NCBI GenBank assembly: GCA_027704905.1
Contig: CM051000.1
Span: forward strand, 15,950,528-16,014,527
Direction of reading: 5' to 3'
Length of the DNA: 64,000 bases
Origin: Muraenolepis orangiensis
Taxonomy: Eukaryota; Chordata; Actinopteri; Gadiformes; Muraenolepididae
The notes beneath the pieces were generated by a model that made no database searches, was not told the origin of the DNA, and saw nothing but the letters and a program-made list of their open reading frames with translations. How positions within the stretch are numbered: position 1 is the first letter of the stretch; each line of letters starts with the position of its first letter. Shown piece after piece: positions 13,001-25,788 of the stretch. The translations under genes were made by a program, and so were the position numbers.

Positions 13001-16000
13001 GCTTATAGTAATGTTGACATTGTTTGTCAAATAGGATTTATTCCCTTTCCTTTACAAGCCTTTTCCGTTCATTCCCTTTCCTTTAATTTCCTTTTTTCCT
13101 AGCCTCTCCTTTCGTTCTTTTCCTTTGCTCTCTATTCCTTTCCCTATCCTTCCTTTCCTTTCCTTGTTTTTATTTGCTGTTCATTTCCTTACTTTATATT
13201 TCCTTTTCTTGTCCTTTCTTGCCTTTCCTTTCCTTGTTGTGTTCTCTTTCTGTGCCAGCCCCCCAGAACAATTCGTTTTTCTACACTCAAATAATGCATT
13301 TTCTTTTAATTTGACAAACAATTAAAACATGATACAGCTAACGTTGACGAACCTTGCTCAATCGTCTGATTAGTTAACATACTGTATGCATGTAGCATTT
13401 CTCTGACCTGGCTGTCCCTCTCTTAGGAACCTACCAGGGCCAGTGGCTGGGAGGGATGCGTCATGGCTACGGCGTGCGGCAGAGTGTGCCGTACGGTATG
13501 GCGGCGGTCATCCTTTTCCCACTGCGGACCTCTATAAACTCCCTCCGCTCCGAGCACAGCCATGGGCCTCCGGCCGTGCTGGAGGACGGCACCAACACCA
13601 CCGCCACACCCGCAGACGGAGTGGCGGCGGTGTTGGCCGGGAGCCCTGTGGGCCGGGGAGGCTTTGCTCTGACTGCCCCCAGCGAGGCAGAGCGCCAGAG
13701 GAAGAGAAAGGGACGCTTCCGCCAGTCCATCCTGAGTGGGCTGAAGCTGCGGCGCTCGGAGTCCAAGAGCTCCCTGGCCAGTCAGCTAAGCAAGCAGAGT
13801 TCTTTCTGCAGCGAGGCGGGCATGAGCACGGTCAGCTCCGCCGCCTCGGACATCCACTCCAACGCCAGTGAGAACGAACAGGGTGCCCCCGTGGACGCCA
13901 CCGTCACAGAGACCTATACCGGGGAGTGGCGGAGTGACCAGAGGGCCGGCTGGGGCATCAGTCGGCGCTCAGACGGACTCCATTATGAGGGGGAATGGGC
14001 AGCGAACAAGAGGCACGGCTACGGATGCACCACCTTCCCCGATGGTACCAAAGAGGAGGGCAAGTACAAGCAGAATGTCCTGGTGAGCGGCAAGCGCAAG
14101 AACCTGATTCCCTTGCGAGCGAGTAAAATCAGAGAGAAGGTAGACCGGGCCGTGGAGGCTGCAGAGAAGGCTTCAGACATCGCCAAGCAGAAAGCTGAGA
14201 TTGCCATGTCTCGGTAAGAACGTTGTTTTGAAGCTTTTGAAGAGGTCTTCTAAGGTTGCATTGGTGTAGTTTTGGAGTCAATTATTGTAATCATTGCATT
14301 ATTGTAAACAAAGATGCGACTAAGAACATGTCATTTCAAGTAATTAATTTATACTTCATCATAGACAACATTTTGTCTGGCCAGAATTTCAGTCGTTTTG
14401 TACCGCAAATTGTATACACAACAAACTGTTCTACTTCATCAATGTTGTTCCAACATAATGGAAATAAAGCAATCTTAGTTCAAGGAGAAACCATGTGTGA
14501 AGATTTGGCATGACATCTGTCCCTCTTTAAGGATGAGCCACGCCCGTGGAAAGGCTGAGGCTGCTGAGACAGTCGCCCTGAAGTCATCAGAAGAATGTCG
14601 GCTCGCCCGGATCGCTGCAAAAGAGCTCTCTCCCTCCTTCCACATTTATGGGAATGGTGAGTTGAATGCAGTTAGGAGGAATGGATCAAAATGTAGAGTT
14701 CAACTAATCTTTTTTTTTTTTTACCGTAACAGTTGATTCTCTATTGTCTTAACATTGTCAAAAAAAACAACCTTGGTGATTAAACATTAATCCCCAAGGT
14801 TTTTTTTTACAAAACTAAGAAAATCTGGCTATATAATGCAAATACAAAAGGACTATTTCAAGGGATGATTACATATTTATGCAATATGCAATCTTAATTG
14901 TTATATATTTTCCCAATTAATTTCAGAATCAATTCATTCATTCAATACAAAATATCAATAGAATGTAATGGGGTATCAATGATTAATACAATTATACAAA
15001 TACAAACATTTTATGTTTTTATGGTTCTTTATTATTATTTCAACATTATTTGTATCACTTTGTAGAATTATATATATAGCATTAAGATATGCTTTGTCCG
15101 TTTATGCATAATGCAAACCCACAACAAAATGTGCACCCTGTATCTACTTCGACTATAATATTATACAATTTTAATTGTCAAGTGTATGATTTTGTCAAAC
15201 CCTCTCCCAACACATTCGTAATCCACCTGAGAGATTTTATTCAAGATCAAGTCTCTGTGCCTTCTTACACCTTTTCTTTTGCACTCTTTGATTAACATGC
15301 CATGTATGATGTTCTCAATGTGGACCACTGCCAAATCACTTCATTGGTGCTATTCTCCACACGTTCTCCTTCTAGGGCTTGAATGTCAGAGGCCCAAGCA
15401 CCAGGACGCCAAGGACAAAGACCACGAGGTCATCTCTACAGGAACAGACAGTCCTGAGCTCTGCACTCCGGACACCACGCCTCCTGTAATAACACCTGAT
15501 CTCAGCCCTGTGTTGAGCGTTCCCACCTCGCCCCCCCGCACCCCAACCAAGCACAGCCACCGTCCCCGAAACGCCTGCTTCATGCGACAGAGTGCAGTGG
15601 ACGACCAGAGTGGGGCAGAGATACAGGTGCTCGTAGAGGGGCGGGGCATGGATCTTCACCGGGGTGGGGCTAACACTTGGACAGATGACATGTATCCAGA
15701 TAGGGGAGGCAGCAGTCGCTCCACTACACCCTCCCTTCTAGAGGAGCAAGAGAGCCAAATGAATGGCCATGATCAAGCCCCTTTGACCAATCACAAACCA
15801 CAGGAGAAGTCTGTATCCAATCACAAGTCCCGGGAGCACTCTTCTTTCTACAGAACGTGGGACCACTCTTCTTCCAAACAAAAGCCCTCAAAGCATGCCT
15901 CTTCCAATCACAAGTCAAGGGAGTATTCCTCATCTAATCACAAAACATGGGATCATTCCTCATCCAATCACAAGCCCTGTGAGCATACTTCTTCCAATTA

Positions 16001-16899
16001 CAAGCCACAGGTGCACATTTTATCCAATCACAAGGCCTTGGAGCATAACATGTCTAATCACAAGACTTCTGAGCATGCATCTTCCAATCACAAGTCCCAA
16101 GATTATATCTGCTCTAATCACAATGCAAAGGACCACATCTCTTCCAGTTACAATCCTCGAGAGCATGTCTACTCCAACCACCACCCACCTGAGCATGTCT
16201 ACTCCAACCACCATGCAAAGCAACACATCTCCTCCAACCACAAGCCTAGCGAGCATGCATTGGTTGATGGTCTCTCTGGGAGCTGGACTGCGGAGAGCAC
16301 TCTGAGATGGAGCCCTACCCACTCACGCCTCACGGAACAGGACGAGGAGAAGCTCAACGACTACACAGTGGACATGAGGCTTCAGTCCTCCGACTCCCAG
16401 ATGCCCCGGGGCCTGGGCCAGGAATCCCCCGCGCCAAAAATCAACAGGCTGCGATCCCGAGGCCTGCGGCCAGTGAGGGAGGGATCCATGGACTCTGTAC
16501 AGATGCTGGACAACCTGAATGTGGGGGCAGAGCTTGAGGAGTGGCCTCTGCACAGGGACCTGACCCTCTCCCCTCCCCTGAAGTCTCAGCCCATCGCACC
16601 GGAGCAGGAAGGAGAGCATCTCACCCTCAAATCAAACTCAGTGAGCCATTTCAACATTACGATTTTACTTGTTTATTGATGTACTGACTAGCTCCTCATG
16701 TGTCTCGTTAGCTTGTCAAATGATGCGCTGAGCACTGACCAGTTTTGTATTTTGACATAGTATGGTCTGCGTGGTTGTTGTGAACTAACCACTTTTCTCT
16801 CTCCTCTCCTTCTCCTAGGGCTCCAGCTCTATTCTGGTGGTTATGGTCATTTTACTCAATATTGGAGTAGCCATTCTTTTCATTCACTTCTTTATTTAA
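10070..16899 (+). CDS. jph3: Junctophilin, most similar to junctophilin-3
   Basis: Five coding exons: 10070-10451, 13427-14213, 14532-14656, 15376-16640 and 16819-16899 (879 codons plus TAA). Junctophilins tether the endoplasmic/sarcoplasmic reticulum to the plasma membrane in excitable cells; JPH3 is the mainly neuronal form. The N-terminus (MSTGGRFDFDDGGSYCGGW) begins the MORN repeats that bind the plasma membrane. They run through roughly residues 14-155, with two more after the joining region (TGEWRSDQ.., YEGEWAANKRHGYG). A helical segment follows (REKVDRAVEAAEKASDIAKQKAEI). The last exon holds one hydrophobic ER anchor (ILVVMVILLNIGVAILF) at the extreme C-terminus. The joining region GMSTVSSAASDIHS and the tail ending FIHFFI favour JPH3 over JPH1, JPH2 and JPH4. 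The protein is about 130 residues longer than human JPH3, mostly because of a decapeptide repeat in exon 4. A paralogue suffix (a/b) cannot be assigned. Confidence 0.92.
10452..13426. other. jph3 intron 1 with dinucleotide and pyrimidine-rich arrays
   Basis: This is a non-coding intron of about 3 kb. It contains a mixed CA/CG dinucleotide array at about 11466-11592 and a CCTTT-type pyrimidine-rich stretch at about 13040-13250. Reading frames in these arrays only reflect the repeats. I found nothing else to name. Confidence 0.6.
14758..14811. repeat. Imperfect inverted repeat (hairpin) in jph3 intron 3
   Basis: An A-rich stretch followed by CCTTGGTGATTAA is mirrored four bases later by TTAATCCCCAAGG and a T-rich stretch. 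The 13-bp core arms differ at one position and the A/T flanks extend the stem. It lies in the AT-rich intron between exons 3 and 4. No function is evident; the rest of that intron (14657-15375) shows only AT-rich sequence. Confidence 0.5.
15786..16262 (+). repeat. In-frame 30-bp tandem repeat coding a decapeptide array in jph3 exon 4
   Basis: About 16 consecutive 30-bp units encode variants of the ten residues SSNHKPxEHx, for example SNHKSREHSS, SNHKTWDHSS and SNHHPPEHVY. They occupy roughly residues 568-727 of the protein. The units vary mostly at positions 6-10 and no unit contains a stop or frame change, so the array stays translatable. I know of no such array in mammalian JPH3, so it is probably a lineage-specific expansion. 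It is strongly enriched in His, Asn, Ser and Lys. Confidence 0.85.
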
Positions 16900-18902
16900 G
16901 CTTCCACAGGTATGATCTATAAGACTAAGACTTGTTGTTACCTACAGTATACTAAAATATAACTTGCTGAGATGGACATCACGCCAATTCGACTGGAGCC
17001 CACAACCCATGTGACGGACATAGCGAGAGCCTTTCTATTGTTGCTACTGGTCTTTTTACCTTTGTTGAAGCCCATTTGAGTTTTCTATGGCACCATTGGT
17101 TTCTCTTGAAAGGTTAAAGCTTGTAACCATGGTGAAAGGTATTTGTTATATGTCCCAAGGAAGCAAAGTGTGCAGCTTTAAAATAGTGTGGTGTAGTAGC
17201 ATGCATGGGTGTTCATCACCTGCTGTAAAATGGAGCGACGATGACACAGACACAGTCTCCACCATTTATGTTCTACTCTAATTGGCCCAATTACTGCGAC
17301 TGCCATCGGACAACACCCCTGCCTACAGCATGGCCAACAGACATCAACAATCCCCTTTCTGCCTTTTAATCCCGTTTCCCCTCCCCTTGCCCCACCCACC
17401 CATCCCTATTAGCACTATGCGCTACAGAACTATGCTGTAAGATTAGATCCATTTTAAAGGGCTCCGCCATTCTTTTGTTCTGTTTTGAACACAAAGTACA
17501 TGAACCCAAACAAGCGTTGCATGAGGCTGTGTAGAATTTAAAAACGGCATTTTTTTTCTCCCTATCCATTTAACATTATTGTTATTGTCTTCATTCAGAA
17601 TTCCAAATTTGCGACACTTAATGTCTTGGCGGATGTTGACGTTGGTGCCGCTTCTCACCCAATAGAATCACAGAATTTTCAGATTGAAACTTAATTGATG
17701 AATTGCTGGTCACCATGTTCTGTGGTGGTTCACAGCCTCAAAGCTAATAGAAATAACTTCCTGGGTTTATTGTAAATTAAGTGGAATTGATGTCAACCCC
17801 ACCATTAATGCTTCAGCACACATTAATTTCCAATGCCATCCTCCCACATGCACACACAAGGACACAGCACACACATCTATGTACTAACATATAAAGGACA
17901 ATTCAGCCTTGCCCCTTTGTACAGCTTTAAGACTGTTATGTTATAACCACTAATTCTGATATATATGTGTATGTGTCATTATATTCAAGTTTGTTTTTGC
18001 AGTTTTTGCAAAACAGAGGGAATGCTGATGAGTGCCTCGTATTTACTCATTCTTTTTTTTGTCTAAACTTAATTTTATGCTTCCCCCCCCCCCCACCCAC
18101 ACACACAGACACAAAGACACACACACACACACACATACACACCAATACCCTAACAATACCCCCTCTCCCTCAGCCCTTGATAGAACACCCACCCAGGCTA
18201 AAGGGAAGGGAGGTGAGTAACCTTCAATATTAGAAAAGGTGTGCCTACTCCCACCATTCTGGAAATGGCATGCACTGTTTTGTCTCACTCTCTCCTTCCC
18301 CCCCAACCCCCCCCTCCCCCCCCCCCTTTTTGGACCAGAGGAAAAAGGGAACATGTGGATTCTACAGTGTCACTCCTCGACACTCTGGGCCGGATGAGAC
18401 TTTTTCAGCATGTTTGTTTAGCCTGCTCAATCTGGTGTCAGTTTGTGAGTTCGGCCTCGTGTCTCTCTATCCAGCAACACAAGCTACATGAGACATGGAG
18501 AGCCGTGTAAAATAAACGCTAGCTTTTAACTCTCAGTGGATACTGAAATGTCCAGAGTTTATGAATGATATACAATTAAACTCTCTGCTACTGTATGTTT
18601 TATACTTCGCACCCGGTGGCATCATCATGTTGTGACATCATTGCATGCCCAAGCATGCTCTTTCTTACTCTTTGGTTTATGAGGTTGTTTCGAAGTTAAT
18701 GTCGAGAAAATAATGAAATGTTTGAAATTATGAGATTGGTGTGGTTATTACTGCTGTCACACACATGCAATCATATAATTCAGATTTATGAAAGACAATA
18801 TTCCCATTTTGCTAATAAAACAAATAACAGAAATAATGACATCACAACAACAATAACAAATAAAATTGCTATTATCAATAATAATAATGATATTGTATTA
18901 TT

Positions 18903-18958
<56 letters not shown>

Positions 18959-21193
18959 CAGTAATGATACATTTGGAAACTGACTTATTATACAAAGTGT
19001 ACAAAGACGTTATGACGTTCGGTTTTACATTTCTGTACATCCCATAATAAATTAACTATGACTGGAACATTTCCCCCGAAAATGAAGCATTGTCAGTGGA
19101 ATAACAGCTGGACTTAAACAGACAGCATTACAACATTTATATTTTACAGCACTATGTGAGCTGAAAAAAAACAAGTATGTTCATATTGTTGATTTCCACA
19201 TTTCCACAATAGCGGGGTAACAAAGTGTGTGGTAATTCATGGTCCATATCAATGTGTGTGGGTCATGGGCCATGCGGTTTAAATAAATCAGGCCTACATC
19301 ATTTATCTTCAATTTTGGGACAACTGAAGAAAAAATAAGCAAACATTACATAAGCAATATAAGTATGACCCACAATAAACACAAATTAAACACGTTTTGG
19401 CCTTGTTATATGCTTAGGTGTTATCGGTATTTTCGTAAAAGTGTCATTATGATGCTGGGGGGTGGCGGTGGCATTTGTTACTCGCGTACATAGCGCACTC
19501 TTCAGGCTGTTTAGCAGACTGCCATCACTACTATATTGTATGAAGAGTAATTCGTTACCATATACTTTGAAAAGAGTTCGGCGCCGATTTAAAGTCAGTC
19601 TTGAATACTCTGTAAACGCGAGTGGACACAACGCACCCCTTCCCCGTGCGTGTGCGCGTGCACGAGGCGAGTGTGCACGCCCATATCTCTTGATATAACA
19701 TATGCACTACAATCATACAAACTTTGAAGAATTTTTTTTTTCCACGATTAATTAGTCGTAAGTCTAAACCGGACTAAACCGTGAAGCTCCACATTTAGGT
19801 TCCTAAGCGAATAGCCCTAGCGGACTGCGTGGCGGTTTCCGGTGTCCGTTTTTGAGGATGGCGTTTGGGTCCAATCGCATCTCTGCCGTCGCTGATCTCT
19901 GAGGGCCAAAGAATCCCGAAGGTTGTCGACTCCCGTGTTGAGACGGACCAGGAATCCCGCTCACATTTTTGTCTATGTAAGTAAATACACGTATGGTGTA
20001 CGCCGCCGCGGGTTATGTGTTTACAAACGTGATATGCTTGGCAACAGGAGGCGGATTGTCCCTGCAGCCCTGGGAGGCCTACAGACGGGTTTTATAGCCA
20101 CACCATTAATTGCGGCCCAGCGTCTTGTAAAACCGACACCCCGACTCATCGTTAGCTCTCACTCGGTTGTGTCCCCCGTTACCATTGTGGGTTTCCCGCC
20201 CGGCTGCATGATACGCGTGGTTCTGCAGTGTATGCATGTATGCTTTCGCTGTGTGGTTTCCATTGTGCAGACTTAATTCAGACAGTTGTCCAGTGAGTAG
20301 TAGTGGCTTTCCAGCTCTACCAGCTAAACGAGCTAACCCATGTAGCCACATAGCGCTGTCTATCATCTGGAGGCTTTGGGCTGTGAAACGCCCCGTATTA
20401 GAAAATTACACTTTTAACGTTATATTGCAATTTATATTTCGCAGAACTATGCGATAAACTGTGTGTAAAGTATTCGCGGTTCGTCGCGCAATACATCAAC
20501 ATGTAAATAATACGATTCTTAGCGAAGTTGCCGTCTGTAAATAAAGCTGTCAAGCTGAAGCTTGGACCTGAAGGTTTATCTATTTTGCATTTTTAACATT
20601 TTCGAGGAAGTATTTCACCGGTCTACACGCCGACTCGATTGTTTACTACAGCAACAGTGTATACAAATGTCTGCCATTACAACTCTTTAAAATACCGTGT
20701 TGGGCCTGTTTTGGAATGACTCCTTTTATAGCAATCTACATCATTCACATTTGGTCATTGAAATGCCACAACAATATCTCCATGTATGTGATCTATAACC
20801 ATATACACATATGTGATATATTACCAAACAACAAAAAATGCTACTCTTCCCACTTCCCATTCATATACATTTATGACCATTCTCTAAACAGTATCCCTAT
20901 GCCATTCATATGCCATGTATGCATTTAAAATTACATTTAAAAAGTATTTCAAATAGCCTAGTCTGAACCCTCAATGAATAGGTTAAACAATCGCATTAAA
21001 AAAACGTTTTATAATGTTTCCCCTCCCTATTGTCTCCCCCATGTCTTGTAGTAATGCTTTTTTCACTCTTTCTTACAGGCTACTCCACATATTTTACGGG
21101 AAGTTTTAAATCGGGGACATAACAATCAATTCCTGCCAATCATAACTTTACAATCCCCACACGACACACCTGGGGTGGAACCTGAACCCTCAC
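16900..21193. other. jph3 3' UTR, intergenic DNA and znf319 leader
   Basis: An AATAAA at 18511-18516 could end the jph3 transcript. Poly-C tracts lie at about 18081-18094 and 18299-18327, a CA array at about 18098-18140, and an (ATA/TAA)n array at about 18896-18955. The region 19.8-20.3 kb is locally GC-richer and may hold a non-coding first exon of znf319; a splice acceptor (TTTCTTACAG) ends at 21079, about 130 bp before the znf319 start. No additional coding exon is supported. Confidence 0.45.
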
Positions 21194-21208
21194 ATGCGTA
21201 GTGGGAGG

Positions 21209-22978
21209 ATGACGGAGGCGTGGCAGCAGCAGCAGCATGCAGTGGCTCCACCCTCCGTAGTGCACACCCTTCCCCAGGCTTCAGACAACGCTCTGGGCTG
21301 TGCTGTGTATGGAGTAGTCCTACAGCCAGACTCGTCCCTACAACAGCCTCAGCATAGCCAGCACGGGCAGCAGCATTCTGTGCCCGCCCAGCAGCCCTCC
21401 CTACAGGTGGGGGGCGAGAGAGGGCACAAGTGCGGCGCCTGCGGCCATGATATCTCTCACCTGGCCAACCCCCACGAGCACCAGTGCATGGTGAGCCAAG
21501 ACCGCTCATTCCAGTGCACTCAGTGTATGAAAATTTTTAGCCAGGCAACAGATCTTCTGGAGCACCAGTGTGTGCAGGTGGAACAGAAGCCATTTGTGTG
21601 TGGTGTTTGCAAGATGGGGTTCTCCCTGCTCACCTCTTTGGCGCAGCACCACAACTCGCATGGCAATGGCAACAACCCGATGAAGTGTTCAATCTGTGAG
21701 AAGACCTACCGCCCGGGCTCTGGGAACGTCACCCCCACCTCCTCGGCCGGCAACCCTCAACAGCCCTCCACCGGGGAGGCGTCCGCTAGCGGTGCCGCCA
21801 TCGGTGCCTCTTCCCCACCGGCGTTTGAGGCCTCGGCCCCGGACAGGCCCTATAAGTGCTCGGTCTGCCATAAGGCGTTTCGGCATCTGTCCGAGCTGAC
21901 GCGCCACGAAAGGGTGCACACGGGCGAGAAGCCGTACAAATGTGACACGTGTGACAAAAGCTTCAGCCAGTCGTCTCATCTGGCCCACCACCAGCGCACC
22001 CACAGCTCGGAGCGGCCGTACAAGTGTGCCGTCTGCGAGAAGAGCTTCAAGCACCGCTCTCACCTGGTGCGTCACATGTACGCCCATTCTGGCGAGCACC
22101 TGTTCAAGTGCAATTTGTGCGAGATGCACTTTAAGGAGTCCTCGGAGCTCCTGCACCACCAGTGCCAGCCCATAGGGGAGAGGCCCTTCCGCTGCGGCTC
22201 CTGTGGTAAAAGTTTTAAGCGCCCGTCCGACTTGCGGCAGCACGAGCGCACTCACTCGGAGGAGCGGCCTTTCCAGTGTGAGGAGTGCCAGATGAGCTTC
22301 AAGCAGCAGTACGCCCTGGTGCGCCACCGTCGCACGCACAAGAACCCGGCCGACCGGCCCTTCAAGTGCAACTTGTGCGATAAGGGATTCCTGCAGCCCT
22401 CCCACCTGCTTTACCACCAGCAGGTCCACGGCATGGAGAGTCTATTTAAGTGTGCGTCTTGCCAGAAGTCTTTCAGCCAATCGGGAGAGCTGCTGAGGCA
22501 CAAATGTGGCGGGGAAGTGGAGAAGCCGTACAAGTGCGACGTGTGCGGCAAGGGGTACAAGAAGAACTCCACACTGCAGCGGCACCAGAATTCCCACTGT
22601 ACCGAGAAACCCTTGAAGTGCTCCCTGTGCGACCGGCGCTTTGTCTCGTCCTCGGAGTTTGTCCAGCACCGCTGTGACCCCACCCGGGAGAAGCCCCTGA
22701 AGTGCCCCGACTGCGAGAAGCGCTTCAAGTACTCGTCGGAGCTGCAGCGCCACCGCCGCGTCCACACTGGCGAGAAACCCTACAAGTGTGCTAGCTGCGA
22801 TAAGAGCTTCAAGCAGCGCGAGCACCTGGCCAAGCACCAGAGTGTGCACTCGCGGGAGACCCAGTTTAAATGTGTTTGGTGCGGTGAGCGCTTTGTTGAC
22901 CTGACGGCCCTGCAGGAGCACACGGTCCAGCACACGGCGGAAGGAGATAGCTTTCCCGCTGCTCCTTGTATCCCATGA
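21209..22978 (+). CDS. znf319: Zinc finger protein 319 (multi-C2H2 protein)
   Basis: A single coding exon gives 589 residues from the ATG at 21209 (MTEAWQQ), which matches the family N-terminus better than the in-frame ATG five codons upstream at 21194. About 16 zinc fingers are visible. They include two early C2HC types (CGACGHDISHL.., CTQCMKIFSQATDL..) and classical C2H2 fingers joined by TGEKPYKC or SSERPYKC linkers. Several fingers end in HxxC rather than HxxxH (LLHHQC, LLRHKC, FVQHRC), a feature shared with human ZNF319. One potential finger (MKCSICEKTYRPGSG) lacks its histidines and runs into a Pro/Ser/Ala-rich spacer. The protein is presumably nuclear and DNA-binding, but the targets of this family are not known to me. 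In human, ZNF319 and CSNK2A2 lie close together on chromosome 16, and they are neighbours here too. Confidence 0.94.
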   Translation: MTEAWQQQQHAVAPPSVVHTLPQASDNALGCAVYGVVLQPDSSLQQPQHSQHGQQHSVPAQQPSLQVGGERGHKCGACGHDISHLANPHEHQCMVSQDRSFQCTQCMKIFSQATDLLEHQCVQVEQKPFVCGVCKMGFSLLTSLAQHHNSHGNGNNPMKCSICEKTYRPGSGNVTPTSSAGNPQQPSTGEASASGAAIGASSPPAFEASAPDRPYKCSVCHKAFRHLSELTRHERVHTGEKPYKCDTCDKSFSQSSHLAHHQRTHSSERPYKCAVCEKSFKHRSHLVRHMYAHSGEHLFKCNLCEMHFKESSELLHHQCQPIGERPFRCGSCGKSFKRPSDLRQHERTHSEERPFQCEECQMSFKQQYALVRHRRTHKNPADRPFKCNLCDKGFLQPSHLLYHQQVHGMESLFKCASCQKSFSQSGELLRHKCGGEVEKPYKCDVCGKGYKKNSTLQRHQNSHCTEKPLKCSLCDRRFVSSSEFVQHRCDPTREKPLKCPDCEKRFKYSSELQRHRRVHTGEKPYKCASCDKSFKQREHLAKHQSVHSRETQFKCVWCGERFVDLTALQEHTVQHTAEGDSFPAAPCIP

Positions 22979-25788
22979 TGATTCCAAGACGAGCGCTGCG
23001 TCTGAGCCCTCGGTCACCATGTGCAGTGTTACCCTTGCGGCGTAGTGGGCTTTCCTCTGCCGCCACATTCATAGTCTTTCATATAACCTGCACCTGTTTT
23101 TGAATTTAATATTTATTGTAACATTTTAATGTTTAAAGATTAGGTCCGTCCCACAGTTAAAATAAGAAAAAAACATGCCACAAGCCCTAGATCCACGGGG
23201 AATATTATTGACATCTTAGCCCTCCCCTGTCATTAGCAAGTCATGAAGGACTTAAAAGTAGATTAAATTAAAGGCATGTAATGTTGAATGAGAGAACATC
23301 ATATTTTGTTTGCAGTAAAGTGTGGGACCTTATAATGTGCTTGCATGTGATTGTATGTTTTGTGATTGGTGATTTCTTAATCAAGTAAAAAAAAAATCCA
23401 TTTTAGACTAGTAGGCAATTCCTGCCCATGTAAAAATGTGTTCATTTCATGTGCCTTTTTAATCAATTTTATTTGTATTCAATTACTTTACACTCTCGCT
23501 TTTGCTACAGCCAAAAACAACCCTTAATACAGTGACTGGCTTGCTTAACTATCCTTTCATGTAGACCTAGATATTACCATTTGTTTGTGCATGAATATTT
23601 ATCATACTTTTAACATAACTGCTGTATATATTTAAAAAAGTTTCCTTCTATAAAGAATCCCTAGAAAGAAAAAAAAGTGAAAATCATAAACTGTATAGCC
23701 TGTGTCTTATCTGTGTTGTTGCATCTTTGTATTAAAAATAAATGGCACCTACGTAACTAATCCATACGTATCATGCCATACCAACACCTGCCATGTGCAA
23801 TAGACCATGCATAATGTAATATTTATGACTACTGAATCATAGTCTACTCTTTTGTTTCAATATATTCTCGATTGTGTGTATAAGCTCATGTAAACATTGA
23901 AACATGTATAGTGACTGTGTTACCTGCTTTTCTAGCCACTATGTACAAGCTTGCTGTATTTTGCAGGCATATTTAAGATACAAGTCCAAACGAGTAATCA
24001 CAAGAAGTTAAACGATTATTTGCAAAAGGATGTTAGCAGACTTGCTACATTAGTTACTGTGTGGTAGGTGGCACTTTTATTTTTTAAAAACTGATTATGG
24101 TGTTAAGTATAATTCCCACAAGTTCACACTGTCCTTTGGCTAGCAGATTACAAATTACTTTATACTCGGTTGCCTAAACAATGTTGGTTTTGTGTCTTAC
24201 AGAGGATGAAGTCTAAGTTTGTATTATAGTTCATTCTGTGCATTTCCAGATTCAATTTAATCTTTACTTGCACTGAAAATAATGCTAAGTGATTGATAAC
24301 AGGAATAAAGAAGATGCGAAAAAACTATAGTTTGAGTGCAGACGCTCCAACTTGTTTTTTTCCTGGGGTGAGAACGGCAGTGACGCATTAGAGCTTCCAA
24401 TGATATATAATGAACATAGCCTACATTATCTTCACTGTATACAGACGGCAATTAAAATAAACCACAGTATCAAAACGAACCAAGATGTCACATTGTTTTC
24501 ATCCGTCCGAGGACTCCTACTATATGTTGACTTGGAGGGACATGGGCATGATCGCTCAGTGGTTAATTTAGATGCCAATAAAGGCATCGTATCATATCTA
24601 AATTAGGTCTCCTTTCAAACGACCAGCTAAACCGTAGCAGAACATAGGCGCAGCAAGACGTGCAGACATTGGTTTGATAAGCTGCCAACGCAATTACACT
24701 GGGGAAATATTAATATGCATTCAAACTGTTGTCCGATACAACACTAAATTACAGTGTTTTGTGGTTGGTTAAGAATGGCATATTTTTTTTTAAACCGCCC
24801 AATGGATAAGGTTTTATTTTACGCAGGCGACCAAAATCAGTGTAGGTCAGTAAATCCATGTTCCACCGAGTACTTCCGGGTGATGTTTACCGCAACAGAG
24901 CAATCATCACTTATTATGGATCTAGAAATAACGTTCCCTTTGTGTTTTGTTGTCTCCGAGCATTAATGAAGATTAACGTACTAATGGTAAAACGTTTGAT
25001 GCGTCGCGAATAAGTTCGTTAATAGTTGTGCTTACAACGGGGATAGTAAACGACGCATTACTGAACTACTGCTGGGCTACGAGCTAGCCGTAAGAGCTAA
25101 CGGGTGGACTTCCTCCGAACGACCATTTCTACAGCCAGGTAGTGTTAGCCTGCTAGTTCATGGATCATATGGACATATTTGACTTTAGATTTTATTTAAA
25201 CTGTTTTTTATCTGTAAAAAGTGTGCCGAATTAAAGATCTGCGGGGCTTAATCAACGAACGTGTTCCGTTATACGTTTAACTTGGTTATTTAGCTCAACG
25301 CGAGCTAAGTTAGCGTAACTGTTAATGTTAACACCCGGTCGCTGCCAACGTCGAGGTAGTTGATTCATTTGTGTTAAGTCGGGTCTAATGAGCAGTGCTT
25401 TGGTCACTATTCTGATACACATTGGCCAATGTAGCAGCAGCAGCCCTTGTTTTTTATTCATCCTGTCTACCTCAGCTCGTTTCTTCTCCTCGCAGCCACT
25501 CCTAAACTGGCGGTCTACCATCACATACTGCCTAGTAGGCTGATCGGGGGGCTTCGACACTCACTCATCATAGCATTGTGTATACGCACCGCGAGTACTT
25601 CTGGCCCATGCGTTTTGGCAGCAAACTTGGGCCAGCGAGGGGCAAAACGACCCCAAACCAATGTTAAGCGCTACACAGAGGTCATAACGCCAATCATCCC
25701 TGTAAGTCTGTGCACTTCTTTCCAACCCGTCGCCAAGAAGACTGTAGTGGACGGTGAAGCACCTCGACATCGAGCGCCCAAGCTCGCA
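22979..25788. other. znf319 3' UTR and intergenic region up to csnk2a2
   Basis: The znf319 3' UTR is AT-rich, with a likely poly(A) signal AATAAA at 23737-23742. From there to about 24.9 kb I see no gene or recognisable repeat. The last 700 bp before 25789 is less AT-rich and probably holds the csnk2a2 promoter and 5' UTR. No in-frame ATG precedes the csnk2a2 start within that open stretch. Confidence 0.5.

Noticed and set aside
13125..13325. 66-codon hydrophobic frame in jph3 intron 1
   Set aside because: It is a translation of a CCTTT-rich pyrimidine array.
15786..16262. Regular 30-bp repeats resembling a CRISPR array
   Set aside because: Units are contiguous without spacers, are diverged, and lie in frame inside a vertebrate gene.
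21194..21208. Upstream in-frame ATG as the znf319 start
   Set aside because: The second ATG at 21209 (MTEAWQQ) aligns with the family N-terminus; the upstream one adds five residues without support, although it cannot be excluded.
21689..23068. Long antisense open frames (208 and 246 codons) across znf319
   Set aside because: They are GC-biased shadows of the zinc-finger ORF: Leu/Val/Ala-rich, with no family resemblance.
25447..25788. Open frame of 114 codons in phase with and upstream of the csnk2a2 ATG
   Set aside because: It contains no ATG before the known CK2 alpha-prime start and no conserved sequence; it is probably open by chance in the 5' UTR.
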